DNA of 64,000 nucleotides from an uncultured Gammaproteobacteria bacterium (lineage in GTDB: Bacteria; Pseudomonadota; Gammaproteobacteria; Pseudomonadales; Pseudohongiellaceae). The position numbers and the translations under genes are program-made. The notes under the pieces were generated by a model, which saw only the letters and a list, made by a program, of their open reading frames with translations, was not told the DNA's origin and searched no databases. Shown in pieces: positions 43,620 through 53,650 of the stretch; the stretch's first letter is position 1, and every line of letters starts with the position of its first letter. The DNA lies in contig CAJXVC010000002.1 of NCBI GenBank assembly GCA_913060975.1, forward strand, positions 1 through 64,000, in the 5' to 3' direction.

Positions 43620-43833
43620 ATACCAATCTCGCTGCCTGGCAGATGGAAGCGCAGGCTGTACGGGCAACAAATTCAAGTGTCAGTGCGCGTAAGCCACGGA
43701 CAAATCAAGCATTTTCTACTCCGCAGGCAGAATCTGCTATACTTGCGTCCATCACGGCCCGACTATTCGAGCCTAGCCGCTGTTCAATGTGTCGATAGTT
43801 TCAATCTCGATGCTTTACCGACAGGTCAGTCCA

Positions 43834-43849
43834 CCGATACATCGGTGCA
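43834..43849. repeat. 16-bp perfect inverted repeat upstream of mdh (CACCGAT-AC-ATCGGTG)
   Basis: Read directly. Confidence 0.85.
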
Positions 43850-43912
43850 ATCTGATAGTTGGTCAAACAGTAAATTTGTCGATAAATCAGTAATAAGGAT
43901 TATTAAGTCATC

Positions 43913-44887
43913 ATGAAAGCACCAGTTCGCGTCGCTGTTACCGGAGCCGCCGGTCAAATTAGTTATTCCCTCTTGTTCCGAATTGCCGCTGGCGAAATGC
44001 TGGGCGCAGACCAGCCGGTCATCCTGCAACTACTGGAAATCACACCAGCGCTGGAAGCCTTGAAAGGCACAGTAATGGAAATTGAAGATTGCGCATTCCC
44101 ATTGGTAGTGGACATTGTTCAGTCCGATGATCCCGAAGTGGCTTTTAAAGACATCGATTACGCACTGCTGGTTGGTGCGCGGCCACGTAGCCAGGGCATG
44201 GAGCGCAAGGATCTGCTCGAAGCCAACGCCCAGATATTCTCTGTGCAGGGCGCAGCATTGAATAAAGTCGCCAGCCGCGACGTGAAGGTGCTGGTAGTCG
44301 GTAATCCAGCCAACACCAATGCATTGATCGCTTATCGCAATGCCCCGGACCTGGATCCAGGTCAGTTCACTGCCATGACTCGTCTCGACCACAATCGAGC
44401 CATTAGTCAATTGGCTGCCAAGACTGGCAAGCACAGCACTGATGTTGCTGACATGATCATTTGGGGTAACCACTCAGCCACGCAATACCCCGACATTCAC
44501 CACTGCTCGGTCGATGGCAAAGCCGCGACCGATCTGGTTGATCAATCCTGGGTTGTCGATGATTTTATCCCGACGGTACAACAGCGTGGCGCCGCCATCA
44601 TTAAAGCCCGTGGCGCCTCCAGCGCAGCTTCGGCGGCTAACGCCGCCATCGAACACATGCGCGATTGGGCGCTTGGTAGCGACGGTATCGTGTCCATGGG
44701 TATTCACAGCGATGGCAGCTATGGCATTGCTGAAGGCCTTATCTATTCTTTCCCGGTTACCTGCGAAGGTGGCAAGTACACAATCAAGCAAGGTCTGGAG
44801 ATCAATGACTTTAGCCGTGACCTGATGACCAAGACCGAGACGGAATTGTCTGAAGAACGAGACGCTGTCGCCGATCTTCTGCCCTGA
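43913..44887 (+). CDS. mdh: Malate dehydrogenase (NAD)
   Basis: [42 protein letters not shown]. Confidence 0.97.
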   Translation: MKAPVRVAVTGAAGQISYSLLFRIAAGEMLGADQPVILQLLEITPALEALKGTVMEIEDCAFPLVVDIVQSDDPEVAFKDIDYALLVGARPRSQGMERKDLLEANAQIFSVQGAALNKVASRDVKVLVVGNPANTNALIAYRNAPDLDPGQFTAMTRLDHNRAISQLAAKTGKHSTDVADMIIWGNHSATQYPDIHHCSVDGKAATDLVDQSWVVDDFIPTVQQRGAAIIKARGASSAASAANAAIEHMRDWALGSDGIVSMGIHSDGSYGIAEGLIYSFPVTCEGGKYTIKQGLEINDFSRDLMTKTETELSEERDAVADLLP

Positions 44888-44968
44888 ATGTGAATGAGTC
44901 TGATCAGCGCGCTGCGCTGATCAGATTTCACGCTGCTTCTGAGACGGGCTTGCCTCAACTTTTCAACC

Positions 44969-45052
44969 TCTCAACCAGGCTCTCAACCAGGCTCGGAACC
45001 AGACACTTAATCAGAATTTCATCCAGGCTCTTATTCAGAACCCAATCAGCCT
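44969..45052. repeat. Seven degenerate tandem copies of a 12-bp unit (consensus TCTCAACCAGGC)
   Basis: TCTCAACCAGGC x2, TCGGAACCAGAC, ACTTAATCAGAA, TTTCATCCAGGC, TCTTATTCAGAA, CCCAATCAGCCT. Confidence 0.85.
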
Positions 45053-45053
45053 C

Positions 45054-46145
45054 ATGGCCAGCAGACCCTTACCGCTCATACGTAAAAGCCAATTCTGGAT
45101 TTTCCAGTTAGTAGGTTGGTCGGCATGGGTTGCCATGCTGGTCTTGCGTGATCTGATATTTGTCCCCCCGGAATACATCTTTCCTCGCGCACTGGTTTTT
45201 TCAGTCAGTGCTTTGCTGGCTGTGTTACTGACCAGCTGTCTCAGATATTTATACACACTGGTCTGGGAGCAGGGGCTCTTCGTTCGCTTGCTGATGACAT
45301 TTTTTGGCTCGTTAGGCGCGGCGATGCTATGGCAGCCTTTTCGTAACTATATTGCCTTGCTGCCATTTGGTGACACTATCGATTTCGCCAACGCCAGCGC
45401 CGAAGATCTGTTTGATGGGTTGTTCAGCAGCTCCTGGTTGCTGCTGCTGGTATGGAGCGGGTTGTACTTTATTATCAAGTATTACCAATTATTCCAGGAA
45501 GAAAAAGAAAAGGGGCTGCGATCCGAGGCGCTTGCCCATGAGGCGCAGCTGTTAATGCTGCGCTATCAGCTCAATCCCCATTTTCTGTTCAATACTCTCA
45601 ATGCAATTTCGACACTTGTGCTGGCCAAGGCCAATGATCAGGCTAATGAAATGCTCACTAAATTGAGCAAATTCTTGCGTTATTCTCTGGATCACTCACC
45701 CTTGGATCGTGTTAGCCTCACTAGAGAATTGGAGACATCCAGACATTATCTGGATATTGAAAAGGTTCGTTTTGCTGAGCGGCTGCGCTTAGAATTTGAT
45801 ATCGAAGCAGGGGCAGAGAAGGCGCTAGTGCCAACCATGCTGTTGCAACCAATTATTGAAAATTCGATCAAGCATGGTATTTCCAAGTCGGAATCTGGCG
45901 GTAGTATTGTAATCAGGGCCAGAAAAGACGGTAATAAGCTGCATCTTGAAGTGGCCGATGATGGGCCGGGATTGAGCGAGAGTAGCGGTTTGGACAACGA
46001 GCTTTCGCTTTCCAAGGGAGTTGGTGTGAGCAATATTCGTAATCGCCTACTTGAAATCTATGGTGAGCACCACGAGTTATTATTTGAGAATGCAAAACCA
46101 AGTGGTCTGACAGTAAAGGTAATTATTCCTTATGACACAGAGTGA
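45054..46145 (+). CDS. LytS/AlgZ-type sensor histidine kinase
   Basis: LRYQLNPHFLFNTLNAISTL (His_kinase); HATPase ADDGPGL; multi-TM N-terminus. Confidence 0.92.
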   Translation: MASRPLPLIRKSQFWIFQLVGWSAWVAMLVLRDLIFVPPEYIFPRALVFSVSALLAVLLTSCLRYLYTLVWEQGLFVRLLMTFFGSLGAAMLWQPFRNYIALLPFGDTIDFANASAEDLFDGLFSSSWLLLLVWSGLYFIIKYYQLFQEEKEKGLRSEALAHEAQLLMLRYQLNPHFLFNTLNAISTLVLAKANDQANEMLTKLSKFLRYSLDHSPLDRVSLTRELETSRHYLDIEKVRFAERLRLEFDIEAGAEKALVPTMLLQPIIENSIKHGISKSESGGSIVIRARKDGNKLHLEVADDGPGLSESSGLDNELSLSKGVGVSNIRNRLLEIYGEHHELLFENAKPSGLTVKVIIPYDTE

Positions 46146-46947
46146 GCAAGTATTGAAAGCCGTCATAGTTGACGATGAAGAGTTGGCGAGACAAGGATTG
46201 GCGATGCGATTGGCAGATATTTCTGGCATCGAGGTTGTCAGTCAGTGCGCTAACGCCAAAGAAGCGTTGCTGGCGATTAGCGAGCTCGAACCTGATGTCG
46301 TCTTTCTGGATATCCAGATGCCTGGCAAGAGTGGCCTGGAGATGATCAGTGAAATACAGGGCGATGTGATGCCCATGATTATTTTCGTAACTGCTTACGA
46401 CAGTTTTGCGGTTGATGCATTTAAGGTGCACGCCATCGATTACTTGTTAAAGCCAGTGGAATCCGAGCGGCTTGAAGAGGCTATCAAAATCGCTCGCGAG
46501 CAGCGTAATCAGGAATTGGCCAGCGACGAGAAGAAAAAGTTGCTGGAGATGGTGGTCTCGCTGACCGGCAAATCACCTGCTGCTATTGATGAAATGTTAG
46601 AAAGTGGCGAGAAGCTGGTCGAACAACCAGATCGTCTGGCTATCAAGGATGGCTCATCAATTACATTCGTACCAGTACATGATATTGACTGGATTGATGC
46701 GGCAGGTGACTACATGTGTGTGCACGTACAAGGTGCGACTCACATCATGCGTACCACGATGAAGGAGTTGGAAGCCAAGCTCGATCCCTCCATGTTTCAG
46801 CGCGTGCATCGCTCAACTATTGTTAATCTGGAGCGCGTTGAGAAAGTCTCATCGCATATCAATGGCGAGTTTCACCTGACTCTCAAGTGCGGTACTTCAC
46901 TGAAGATGAGCCGTTCCTACAAGGACAAAGTGAAGCATTTCTTCTGA
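46132..46947 (+). CDS. LytTR-family response regulator (AlgR-like)
   Basis: Receiver VFLDIQMPGKSG plus C-terminal LytTR MFQRVHRSTIVNLERVEKV; overlaps kinase gene by 14 nt. Confidence 0.94.
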   Translation: MTQSEQVLKAVIVDDEELARQGLAMRLADISGIEVVSQCANAKEALLAISELEPDVVFLDIQMPGKSGLEMISEIQGDVMPMIIFVTAYDSFAVDAFKVHAIDYLLKPVESERLEEAIKIAREQRNQELASDEKKKLLEMVVSLTGKSPAAIDEMLESGEKLVEQPDRLAIKDGSSITFVPVHDIDWIDAAGDYMCVHVQGATHIMRTTMKELEAKLDPSMFQRVHRSTIVNLERVEKVSSHINGEFHLTLKCGTSLKMSRSYKDKVKHFF

Positions 46948-46970
46948 GTAGGAAAACCTGCTGATTCTGC

Positions 46971-47450
46971 TCAGCGGGGTTGCAGGTGAGTCAACGGTAG
47001 CTCGGTGGAGTTCTGTACTTCCCTGAGCATAAAGCTCGAATGCACATCCGAAACACCCTCGATACGCGTAATCTTGTTTAGCAAGAATTGCTGATAATAC
47101 TCCATGTCCGGTACGACTACTTTTAGCTGGTAGTCTGCCGATTGGCCGGTGATCAGCAGGCACTCGATCACCTCCGGAAAACCTCTTACTTTCTCTTCGA
47201 ATTGCTCAAAGCGATCTGGCGTATGCCGGTCCATGCTGATTTGAATCAACGCTGTCAGTTTCAGATCCAGTTTCGATGCGCTCAACAGCGTGACCTGACC
47301 CTTGATGACGCCTGCATCCTCTAGTTGTTTGACTCGCCTGGCGCAGGGAGACGGTGATAGTCCTACCTTGTCTGCCAGTTCCAGATTGGTGATGGCACCA
47401 TTGCGTTGCAACTCCCCAAGTATGCGTATGTCCAGTTTGTCCAATTGCAT
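46971..47450 (-). CDS. Lrp/AsnC family transcriptional regulator
   Basis: LDKLDIRILGELQRNGAITNLELADKVGLSPSPCARRVKQLEDAGVI. Confidence 0.94.
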   Translation of the reverse strand: MQLDKLDIRILGELQRNGAITNLELADKVGLSPSPCARRVKQLEDAGVIKGQVTLLSASKLDLKLTALIQISMDRHTPDRFEQFEEKVRGFPEVIECLLITGQSADYQLKVVVPDMEYYQQFLLNKITRIEGVSDVHSSFMLREVQNSTELPLTHLQPR

Positions 47451-47939
47451 GGTGTCTCCATTGCTAATCAGTACGTGGCCTATGTTGCTCGCCAGCTATG
47501 ATTAGTGAGGTGTGAATAAAGCAGATAAGCTCATAATATTTCATAAAAGGATTAAAATATATAATAAAATATGAATAAATGGTGATAAACACCAATATAT
47601 AAGCAAAATAGGGCAAAAAAGACATAGAATCACCCCGTAAATTAACCTATTCTACTCAACCTCAAGCCACCCTGGATTCACAAGATCCAGGGACTTCAGG
47701 CCAGCTTCCACATCCGGGAGCAAATGCTCGAGATAAATTTCGGCCACAAACTGCGCAGTTATGTCCGCAGATAGCGTGTCACAAGCACGGCGGTCACGAG
47801 CTCGGCGCCACAAGCGTCAGCGATTGAGCAAGCAATAGCGATTAAAGTGAGCGAGTAAGCAAATAGATAGCCAACAGGCCCGAAGGCCGATTACGACGGA
47901 GCCAGCAACTCACAACATGGGTGAGTGGAAACCAAGATC

Positions 47940-49616
47940 ATGAGTAACAAGCGATTCGACCATCGAAAATACAAACCTTTTCCGCCCATCGCGTTAAAGG
48001 ATCGTACCTGGCCTGATCAAGTGATCACCAAAGCCCCGACGTGGTGTAGTGTGGATCTACGTGATGGCAATCAGGCGCTCATTGAGCCGATGTCAGTTGC
48101 GCAGAAACAAAAGCTGTTTGCCCTGTTGGTAGAAGTGGGCTTCAAGGAAATTGAAGTCGGCTTTCCAGCGGCCTCGCAGCCGGATTTCGATTTTGTGCGC
48201 AGCCTGATCGAGGAAAACCGAATTCCTGATGACGTTACTATTCAGGTGCTTACCCAGGCTCGGCCAGAGCTGATTGAGCGCACGTTTGAGTCCCTCAAGG
48301 GGGCTCGCCGCGCTGTTTTGCATGTCTACAATTCAACGTCTGTAGTGCAGCGCCAGAAAGTTTTCAAGACCGACAAGGCAGGCATTATCGATATTGCCGT
48401 CAAGGGAGCGCAGTGCGTCAAGGAATGTGCCGAACGCGCGCCTGAGACCGAGTGGGTGTTCCAGTACTCGCCGGAAAGTTTTACCGGCACAGAAGTGGAT
48501 TTCGCAGTCGCCGTTTGTGATGCGGTGACGGATGTTTGGCAGCCCACACCGGAGCACCCATGCATTTTGAACTTGCCGTCAACAGTGGAGATGGCCACCC
48601 CCAATGTCTATGCCGATCAGATCGAATGGTTTGGCCGCAACATCAAGCGTCGTGATGCCATCATTATCAGTTTGCACACTCACAATGATAGAAGTTGTGC
48701 GGTAGCTGCGGCCGAGTTGGCAGTCATGGCCGGCGCGCAGCGTGTCGAAGGCACTTTGCTGGGCAATGGCGAGCGCACCGGCAACATGGACATCGTTATC
48801 ATGGCCATGAACCTTTACAGTCAGGGCATTGATCCGGAACTCGATCTGCATGACATGGATCGCATCGTATCCATCGTGCGCGAGTGTACACAGATCGATG
48901 TGCATCCTCGTCAGGCTTACTCGGGCGATCTGGTATTCACCGCGTTTTCCGGATCGCATCAGGATGCCATCAAAAAATGTCTGGATGTCTATCAGGAAGG
49001 CGCGCCCTGGGAAATCGCCTACCTGCCGATTGACCCCCGTGACATCGGGCGAACGTATCAGGATGTGATACGTGTAAACAGTCAGTCTGGTAAGGGCGGT
49101 GTTGCTTACGTACTGGCCAATAAATTTGGTTTTGAACTGCCGCGCTGGTTACAGATTGAATTCAGTCGCGTAGTACAAAAGCACACGGAGGAGTCCGGTC
49201 AGGAGATTCACCCGGAACAAATCTGGACCTTGTTTAATGACTATTATCTGAGCAGTGACAAGGCGCTGAGCCTGGAAGATTTCTCCATTAACAAGAGTGA
49301 GGGCAGGGAAACATTTACTGCCAAGCTGGATTACTTTGGTGAAGAACTTGCTGTGAGTGGTGAGGGCGATGGCGTGCTGGATGCGTTCGTCGAAGCGTTG
49401 AAACAAGCCATCAATATAGATTTTGAAATTCTCGAATACGGTGAGCATGCACTTGGTCAGGGTGCTGATGCGGAGGCTGTCACTTATATTCAGATCAAAT
49501 GCAACAATCGGCGCTACAGTGGCGTGGCCATTAGCAAAGATATTATTGCCTCATCACTCAACGCGTTTATGGGAGCGGCGAGCGAGCTGCTCACTGAACA
49601 ACGCGCCGCGGCCTGA
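47940..49616 (+). CDS. leuA: 2-isopropylmalate synthase (LeuA, long form)
   Basis: KYKPFPPIALKDRTWPDQVITKAPTWCSVDLRDGNQALIEPM. Confidence 0.97.
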   Translation: MSNKRFDHRKYKPFPPIALKDRTWPDQVITKAPTWCSVDLRDGNQALIEPMSVAQKQKLFALLVEVGFKEIEVGFPAASQPDFDFVRSLIEENRIPDDVTIQVLTQARPELIERTFESLKGARRAVLHVYNSTSVVQRQKVFKTDKAGIIDIAVKGAQCVKECAERAPETEWVFQYSPESFTGTEVDFAVAVCDAVTDVWQPTPEHPCILNLPSTVEMATPNVYADQIEWFGRNIKRRDAIIISLHTHNDRSCAVAAAELAVMAGAQRVEGTLLGNGERTGNMDIVIMAMNLYSQGIDPELDLHDMDRIVSIVRECTQIDVHPRQAYSGDLVFTAFSGSHQDAIKKCLDVYQEGAPWEIAYLPIDPRDIGRTYQDVIRVNSQSGKGGVAYVLANKFGFELPRWLQIEFSRVVQKHTEESGQEIHPEQIWTLFNDYYLSSDKALSLEDFSINKSEGRETFTAKLDYFGEELAVSGEGDGVLDAFVEALKQAINIDFEILEYGEHALGQGADAEAVTYIQIKCNNRRYSGVAISKDIIASSLNAFMGAASELLTEQRAAA

Positions 49617-49824
49617 CAAGGCCGACGACACCCGTTCAAGCAGGATCGACAGCCTGCTGACTCGTGACAGAATTTGTGCCCACAAGGCGCTTGCCATGCG
49701 GAATGGCTGTCACGAATCGGCAGGTTGCCTGCTACCTTATCTCCGATAATTTGTTTCAGCTTTTGGTTCCCAGCTTATTGCCGTTATGGCTGCAACGGCG
49801 GTCACCTCTGCTATCATGTTTGGC

Positions 49825-50556
49825 ATGAATCAGCGGTTATTACGTTTGTTGCACCGGCGCATGGGAATTACCAGTGCGTTGTTTGTCATTCTGTTAACGG
49901 TCACCGGCTTGCTACTGCAGCATAGCCCAATACTGAAACTCGACACGAGCTATATCCAGTCACCAGCATTGGTGGACTGGTATGGCATCGAAGCGCCCAA
50001 TGTCGACAGCGCATTCGCAGCTGGTACTCAACATGTATTACAAATCAATAATCAGCTGTTCTTCGACACGCAACCACTGACTGGCAGCTTTTCTGACTTG
50101 CGCGGTGTTGTGCGCACGGATTACGGCTATCTGGTAGCGACGACAAATCAGTTGCTGCTCCTGACAGAGTCAGGGCAGATTATTGAAATCCTGAGTGCGA
50201 CTCACAACGTCCCAAGAGCCATTGCGCGTATTGGGGTGTCCACAGATGGTGGCATTCATGTGCAAAGCGGGGCACAGATGCGCCGTTTTGATATCGATGA
50301 ATTACTATGGCCTGTGAGTGAGATTGGTCCGGCTGGTGCGCAATGGAGCAGGCCGACGACTGCCCCGGCTGAATTGATCGAACAACTACGTGCTGAATTT
50401 ACAACGTCCGTATTGAGTTGGGAGCGTGTGCTGACAGACTTGCATAGTGGCAGGTTGTTTGGTGCGCTAGGCGTCATCGTAGTGGATGTGATGGCAGTGC
50501 TGTTTTTGTTGATGGCACTGTCTGGCTTGTGGATCTGGACGCGCCGTCGATCTTGA
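49825..50556 (+). CDS. PepSY-associated TM helix domain protein
   Basis: N-terminal LLRLLHRRMGITSALFVILLTVTGLLLQHS; C-terminal TM ALSGLWIWTRRRS. Confidence 0.75.
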   Translation: MNQRLLRLLHRRMGITSALFVILLTVTGLLLQHSPILKLDTSYIQSPALVDWYGIEAPNVDSAFAAGTQHVLQINNQLFFDTQPLTGSFSDLRGVVRTDYGYLVATTNQLLLLTESGQIIEILSATHNVPRAIARIGVSTDGGIHVQSGAQMRRFDIDELLWPVSEIGPAGAQWSRPTTAPAELIEQLRAEFTTSVLSWERVLTDLHSGRLFGALGVIVVDVMAVLFLLMALSGLWIWTRRRS

Positions 50557-50592
50557 TTACCAATTTCTGGCGCTCGGCGTTATGCTGGGGCA

Positions 50593-51093
50593 ATGATTTA
50601 TTCCATTCTGATCGTATCTGCCGCGGGCTTTTTCAGTTTGTTCGGTGTTAATTGGGAAGCCATCGACGCGCGAATCGCTGAAGAGTATCCGGCCGTGCAA
50701 ACCATTGAAGGCGACGTACTTCTGAAGCAGTTGCAGACGGCAGAGCAACCGGCCCCACAATTAGTTGATGTGCGCGAGCAAGATGAGTTCGCAGTCAGTC
50801 ATTTGCAAGGGGCACGGAATTGGCAATCGGCCACTGAGATCGCGCAACAACTAACAGACAAGACTGCGCCTATAGTCGTGTATTGCTCGGTCGGCTATCG
50901 CTCAGCCGGGGTTGCCAGCGAACTGGCGGCCATGGGCTACACACAGGTACGTAATCTTCGCCATTCAATCTTCGCCTGGGCCAACACTGGCAAGCCCATG
51001 GTGAATGCACAGGGGGCAACCGACAAGGCCCATCCTTTCAATCTTGTCTGGGGTTCGCTACTGATCGAGCCGCTGCGCCAGCGCACGCCGTAA
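50593..51093 (+). CDS. Rhodanese-like domain protein
   Basis: LVDVREQDEFAVSHLQGA; active site VVYCSVGYRSA. Confidence 0.9.
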   Translation: MIYSILIVSAAGFFSLFGVNWEAIDARIAEEYPAVQTIEGDVLLKQLQTAEQPAPQLVDVREQDEFAVSHLQGARNWQSATEIAQQLTDKTAPIVVYCSVGYRSAGVASELAAMGYTQVRNLRHSIFAWANTGKPMVNAQGATDKAHPFNLVWGSLLIEPLRQRTP

Positions 51094-51179
51094 CTCTCCG
51101 CAGGCCCGCTTTCGGGCAAACTATTCTCTCCTGTCTTGCGACTTAGTAATTAAAAACCAGTATCCTGTTTGGTGAATTA

Positions 51180-51875
51180 TTGCGATTTGCGACCGATAAC
51201 TCGCTTGAGCGTTGCATGAATAGTGCGCTGCCAAGGCGAAAGGCAAATCTACGACGAACCACGGGAATGGCTGAGATGAGCTTGGATGCAAGCTTGCAAG
51301 ACGAGGACGAAGCATTAATTGCGGCAGCACTTAATGGCTCAGCCTATGCCTGGGAAAAACTGGTCAGGCGCTATGAGAGCAGGGTCTATAACCATGGAAT
51401 GCGCTTAACGGGCAATAGTTCCGATGCCATGGATCTGATGCAGGAAGTGTTTCTCGGCGTTTATCGCAATCTGCACCGTTTTCGAGGCGATGCGAAATTC
51501 AGCAGTTGGCTGTTTCGTATTGCCCATAATAAAGCCGTCGATTTGAATCGGCGCAAGAAGCTGTTCACATCATCAGCGCCCTCGGGGTGGGATGAGGATG
51601 AACCAGCCGATGTCTACGCCGGGTTTGCCAGCAGCATTGAAGATGAACCGGATATGCGCTTGCGTCGACAACAACAAAACCGCCAAGTAATGCAGATGCT
51701 GGCGATGTTGCCAGTTGAGCAGCGCATGGTAGTGGAATTGAAAGTATTTCAGTCGCTGACGTTTGAAGAAATTGCCCAGCTGCAAGACATATCTGAAAAC
51801 ACGGCCAAGACCAGATTTTATACCGCATTGAAGAAACTGAAGGTGGAAACGGAGGAAACTGATGTCCTGTCCTAA
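51180..51875 (+). CDS. ECF RNA polymerase sigma factor (second)
   Basis: SDAMDLMQEVFLGVYRNLHRFRGDAKFSSWLFRIAHNKAVDLNRR; sigma-4 region; start uncertain. Confidence 0.92.
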   Translation: MRFATDNSLERCMNSALPRRKANLRRTTGMAEMSLDASLQDEDEALIAAALNGSAYAWEKLVRRYESRVYNHGMRLTGNSSDAMDLMQEVFLGVYRNLHRFRGDAKFSSWLFRIAHNKAVDLNRRKKLFTSSAPSGWDEDEPADVYAGFASSIEDEPDMRLRRQQQNRQVMQMLAMLPVEQRMVVELKVFQSLTFEEIAQLQDISENTAKTRFYTALKKLKVETEETDVLS

Positions 51876-52554
51876 GACCCAACATCTATTGCAAGAATAT
51901 TTTGCGGACGATCTGGCGCCTAAGGCCAGCGCAGAAATAGATCACCATCTTCAGCAATGTGAGCACTGCAGTACTGAACTGGAATCTTTATTGCTCGCCC
52001 GCACCAACTTGAATGGCTGGCAGGACGAACGCGTGCCACATTGGGATCGCGGTACTGAGCTGTTTCGTCGTGAGCATGGCAAGCAAGTTCCCGCAGAGCC
52101 ATTCTGGAATCGCTGGCAATGGCTGCCAACGGCGGCGTCATTCGCCATGCTCTGCATTTTGATTCTCAATACAACAGTAGTTAGTAGTGAGCAGGGATTC
52201 TCTATCAGCTTTGGCGCTGGCGCGTCTGGTTCAGAACAATTATCAGCGCAACTGGATGCCAGATTGGCAGAAATAGCCAACGAACAACGTCAGGAAACAC
52301 AGGCTGCGCTGGCCCGTCTCGAAGCGCGACAGGATTCCAATAATGTACAACTGCTTCAGGCGGTCATGGAGCAGACGCAGCAAACCACTGCTGAAAATCT
52401 GGAGCGTATTTACACCATATTTGAACAGCAGCGAATTCAGGATTTGCAAGATATGCGTGCCGGTTATCAGCAGTTGGTTGATAGTGATTATCAGACTATT
52501 CAGTCACTGCAGCAGCTAGCGCAGTATGTCAGCTATGACGGCAATACCAGGTAG
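51862..52554 (+). CDS. Putative anti-sigma factor with zf-HC2-like domain
   Basis: HHLQQCEHCSTELESLL; one TM; coiled-coil C-terminus; overlaps sigma gene by 14 nt. Confidence 0.82.
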   Translation: MSCPKTQHLLQEYFADDLAPKASAEIDHHLQQCEHCSTELESLLLARTNLNGWQDERVPHWDRGTELFRREHGKQVPAEPFWNRWQWLPTAASFAMLCILILNTTVVSSEQGFSISFGAGASGSEQLSAQLDARLAEIANEQRQETQAALARLEARQDSNNVQLLQAVMEQTQQTTAENLERIYTIFEQQRIQDLQDMRAGYQQLVDSDYQTIQSLQQLAQYVSYDGNTR

Positions 52555-53571
52555 ATGATCATGAAGAGAGTAGTGCGCAAGATTCTGTTAACAGCAATGC
52601 TGTCGTGCGGGGTTATCAGCCCGCTGTTTGCACAAGACGATGATTTGCGCGATTTGCGATTGAGTATCGAAGCTTTCGCGGGTGTGCTGGAAGATGCCTT
52701 GGGTTTGAATCAGTCAACCGGTTTGTTCGGCATCAGTCTTGGTGGCACAGAGAGTACTTACTTGCAAGGTCAGGGGGCAGTTATCGAGGTGCGCAGTCCA
52801 TTGGCGACTCAGCGCAACAGGCTGAGCATGGCGTCTTTGAGCACAGCGATGCAATCATTGGCGGCACGGAATAATCCTTTTGAAGCCATGCGCCGACAAA
52901 CGGCGAGTGAGTCTCTGGCTGCAACTGCTGCGGATTCGCCGGCCGACAGTTTTTACAACGAAATGATGGAGCGCATTGCCAGCGTCGATTTTTCGCTGGC
53001 TGTGAATTCTGCACTGCAACAAGCTGGCAATGCAGCACGTTCGTTGCGCTCGCTGGATGAAATAGATACGCCAACTTACGAGTCAGTGCAGTCCGGACTG
53101 GATGATTTGCGCGATCGAGTCAGCGCCCGGCAGAATGAATTGCGCCAGCTGCAAAATGAGATTCGTTCTGCCGTGACACAAGAAGATGTCAGTGAGGATA
53201 CATTGTCTTCTCGAGTTGATACCTTGCTTGGCCAGTTGGAACCGCTACGCAACGAAGCAGAGGCGGCGGCAGAGCAATTGAATGCGCGCATGGAGCAAGC
53301 CTCCCAGCGCTATGCGCAGCAGTGGCAACAGGAATTTGTCAGTTTCGAAGAACAGCTATATACGGCTATGTGTGATTTCGGTGCCAGCTTGCGTGAGTTG
53401 CCCGATAACGAAAACATCTCTGTCATCCTCGTTGGTCTTGGTGAGGACGGCGAAGACAATCGTCGGACAGACAAAGTACACATCTATTCCGTGGCCGATC
53501 TAAGAGCCTGTCAACGCGGAAACATTGATGCGGCTGTCTTGCAGGAGCGAGCTAGCGCGTATAGCTATTAG
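52555..53571 (+). CDS. Secreted coiled-coil hypothetical protein
   Basis: Signal peptide; long helical/coiled-coil region; follows anti-sigma gene. Confidence 0.65.
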   Translation: MIMKRVVRKILLTAMLSCGVISPLFAQDDDLRDLRLSIEAFAGVLEDALGLNQSTGLFGISLGGTESTYLQGQGAVIEVRSPLATQRNRLSMASLSTAMQSLAARNNPFEAMRRQTASESLAATAADSPADSFYNEMMERIASVDFSLAVNSALQQAGNAARSLRSLDEIDTPTYESVQSGLDDLRDRVSARQNELRQLQNEIRSAVTQEDVSEDTLSSRVDTLLGQLEPLRNEAEAAAEQLNARMEQASQRYAQQWQQEFVSFEEQLYTAMCDFGASLRELPDNENISVILVGLGEDGEDNRRTDKVHIYSVADLRACQRGNIDAAVLQERASAYSY

Positions 53572-53650
53572 TAGCTGCTAATTATCGAATAGCATTCTCT
53601 CCAAAATTCACTCTCTCCACAGTTGACTTGCTAACTCGCCACGCGCCAGT

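Noticed and set aside
44890-45111. 73-aa ORF encoding STRL-type repeats
   Set aside because: Overlaps kinase start in another frame; probably a by-product of the 12-bp repeats.
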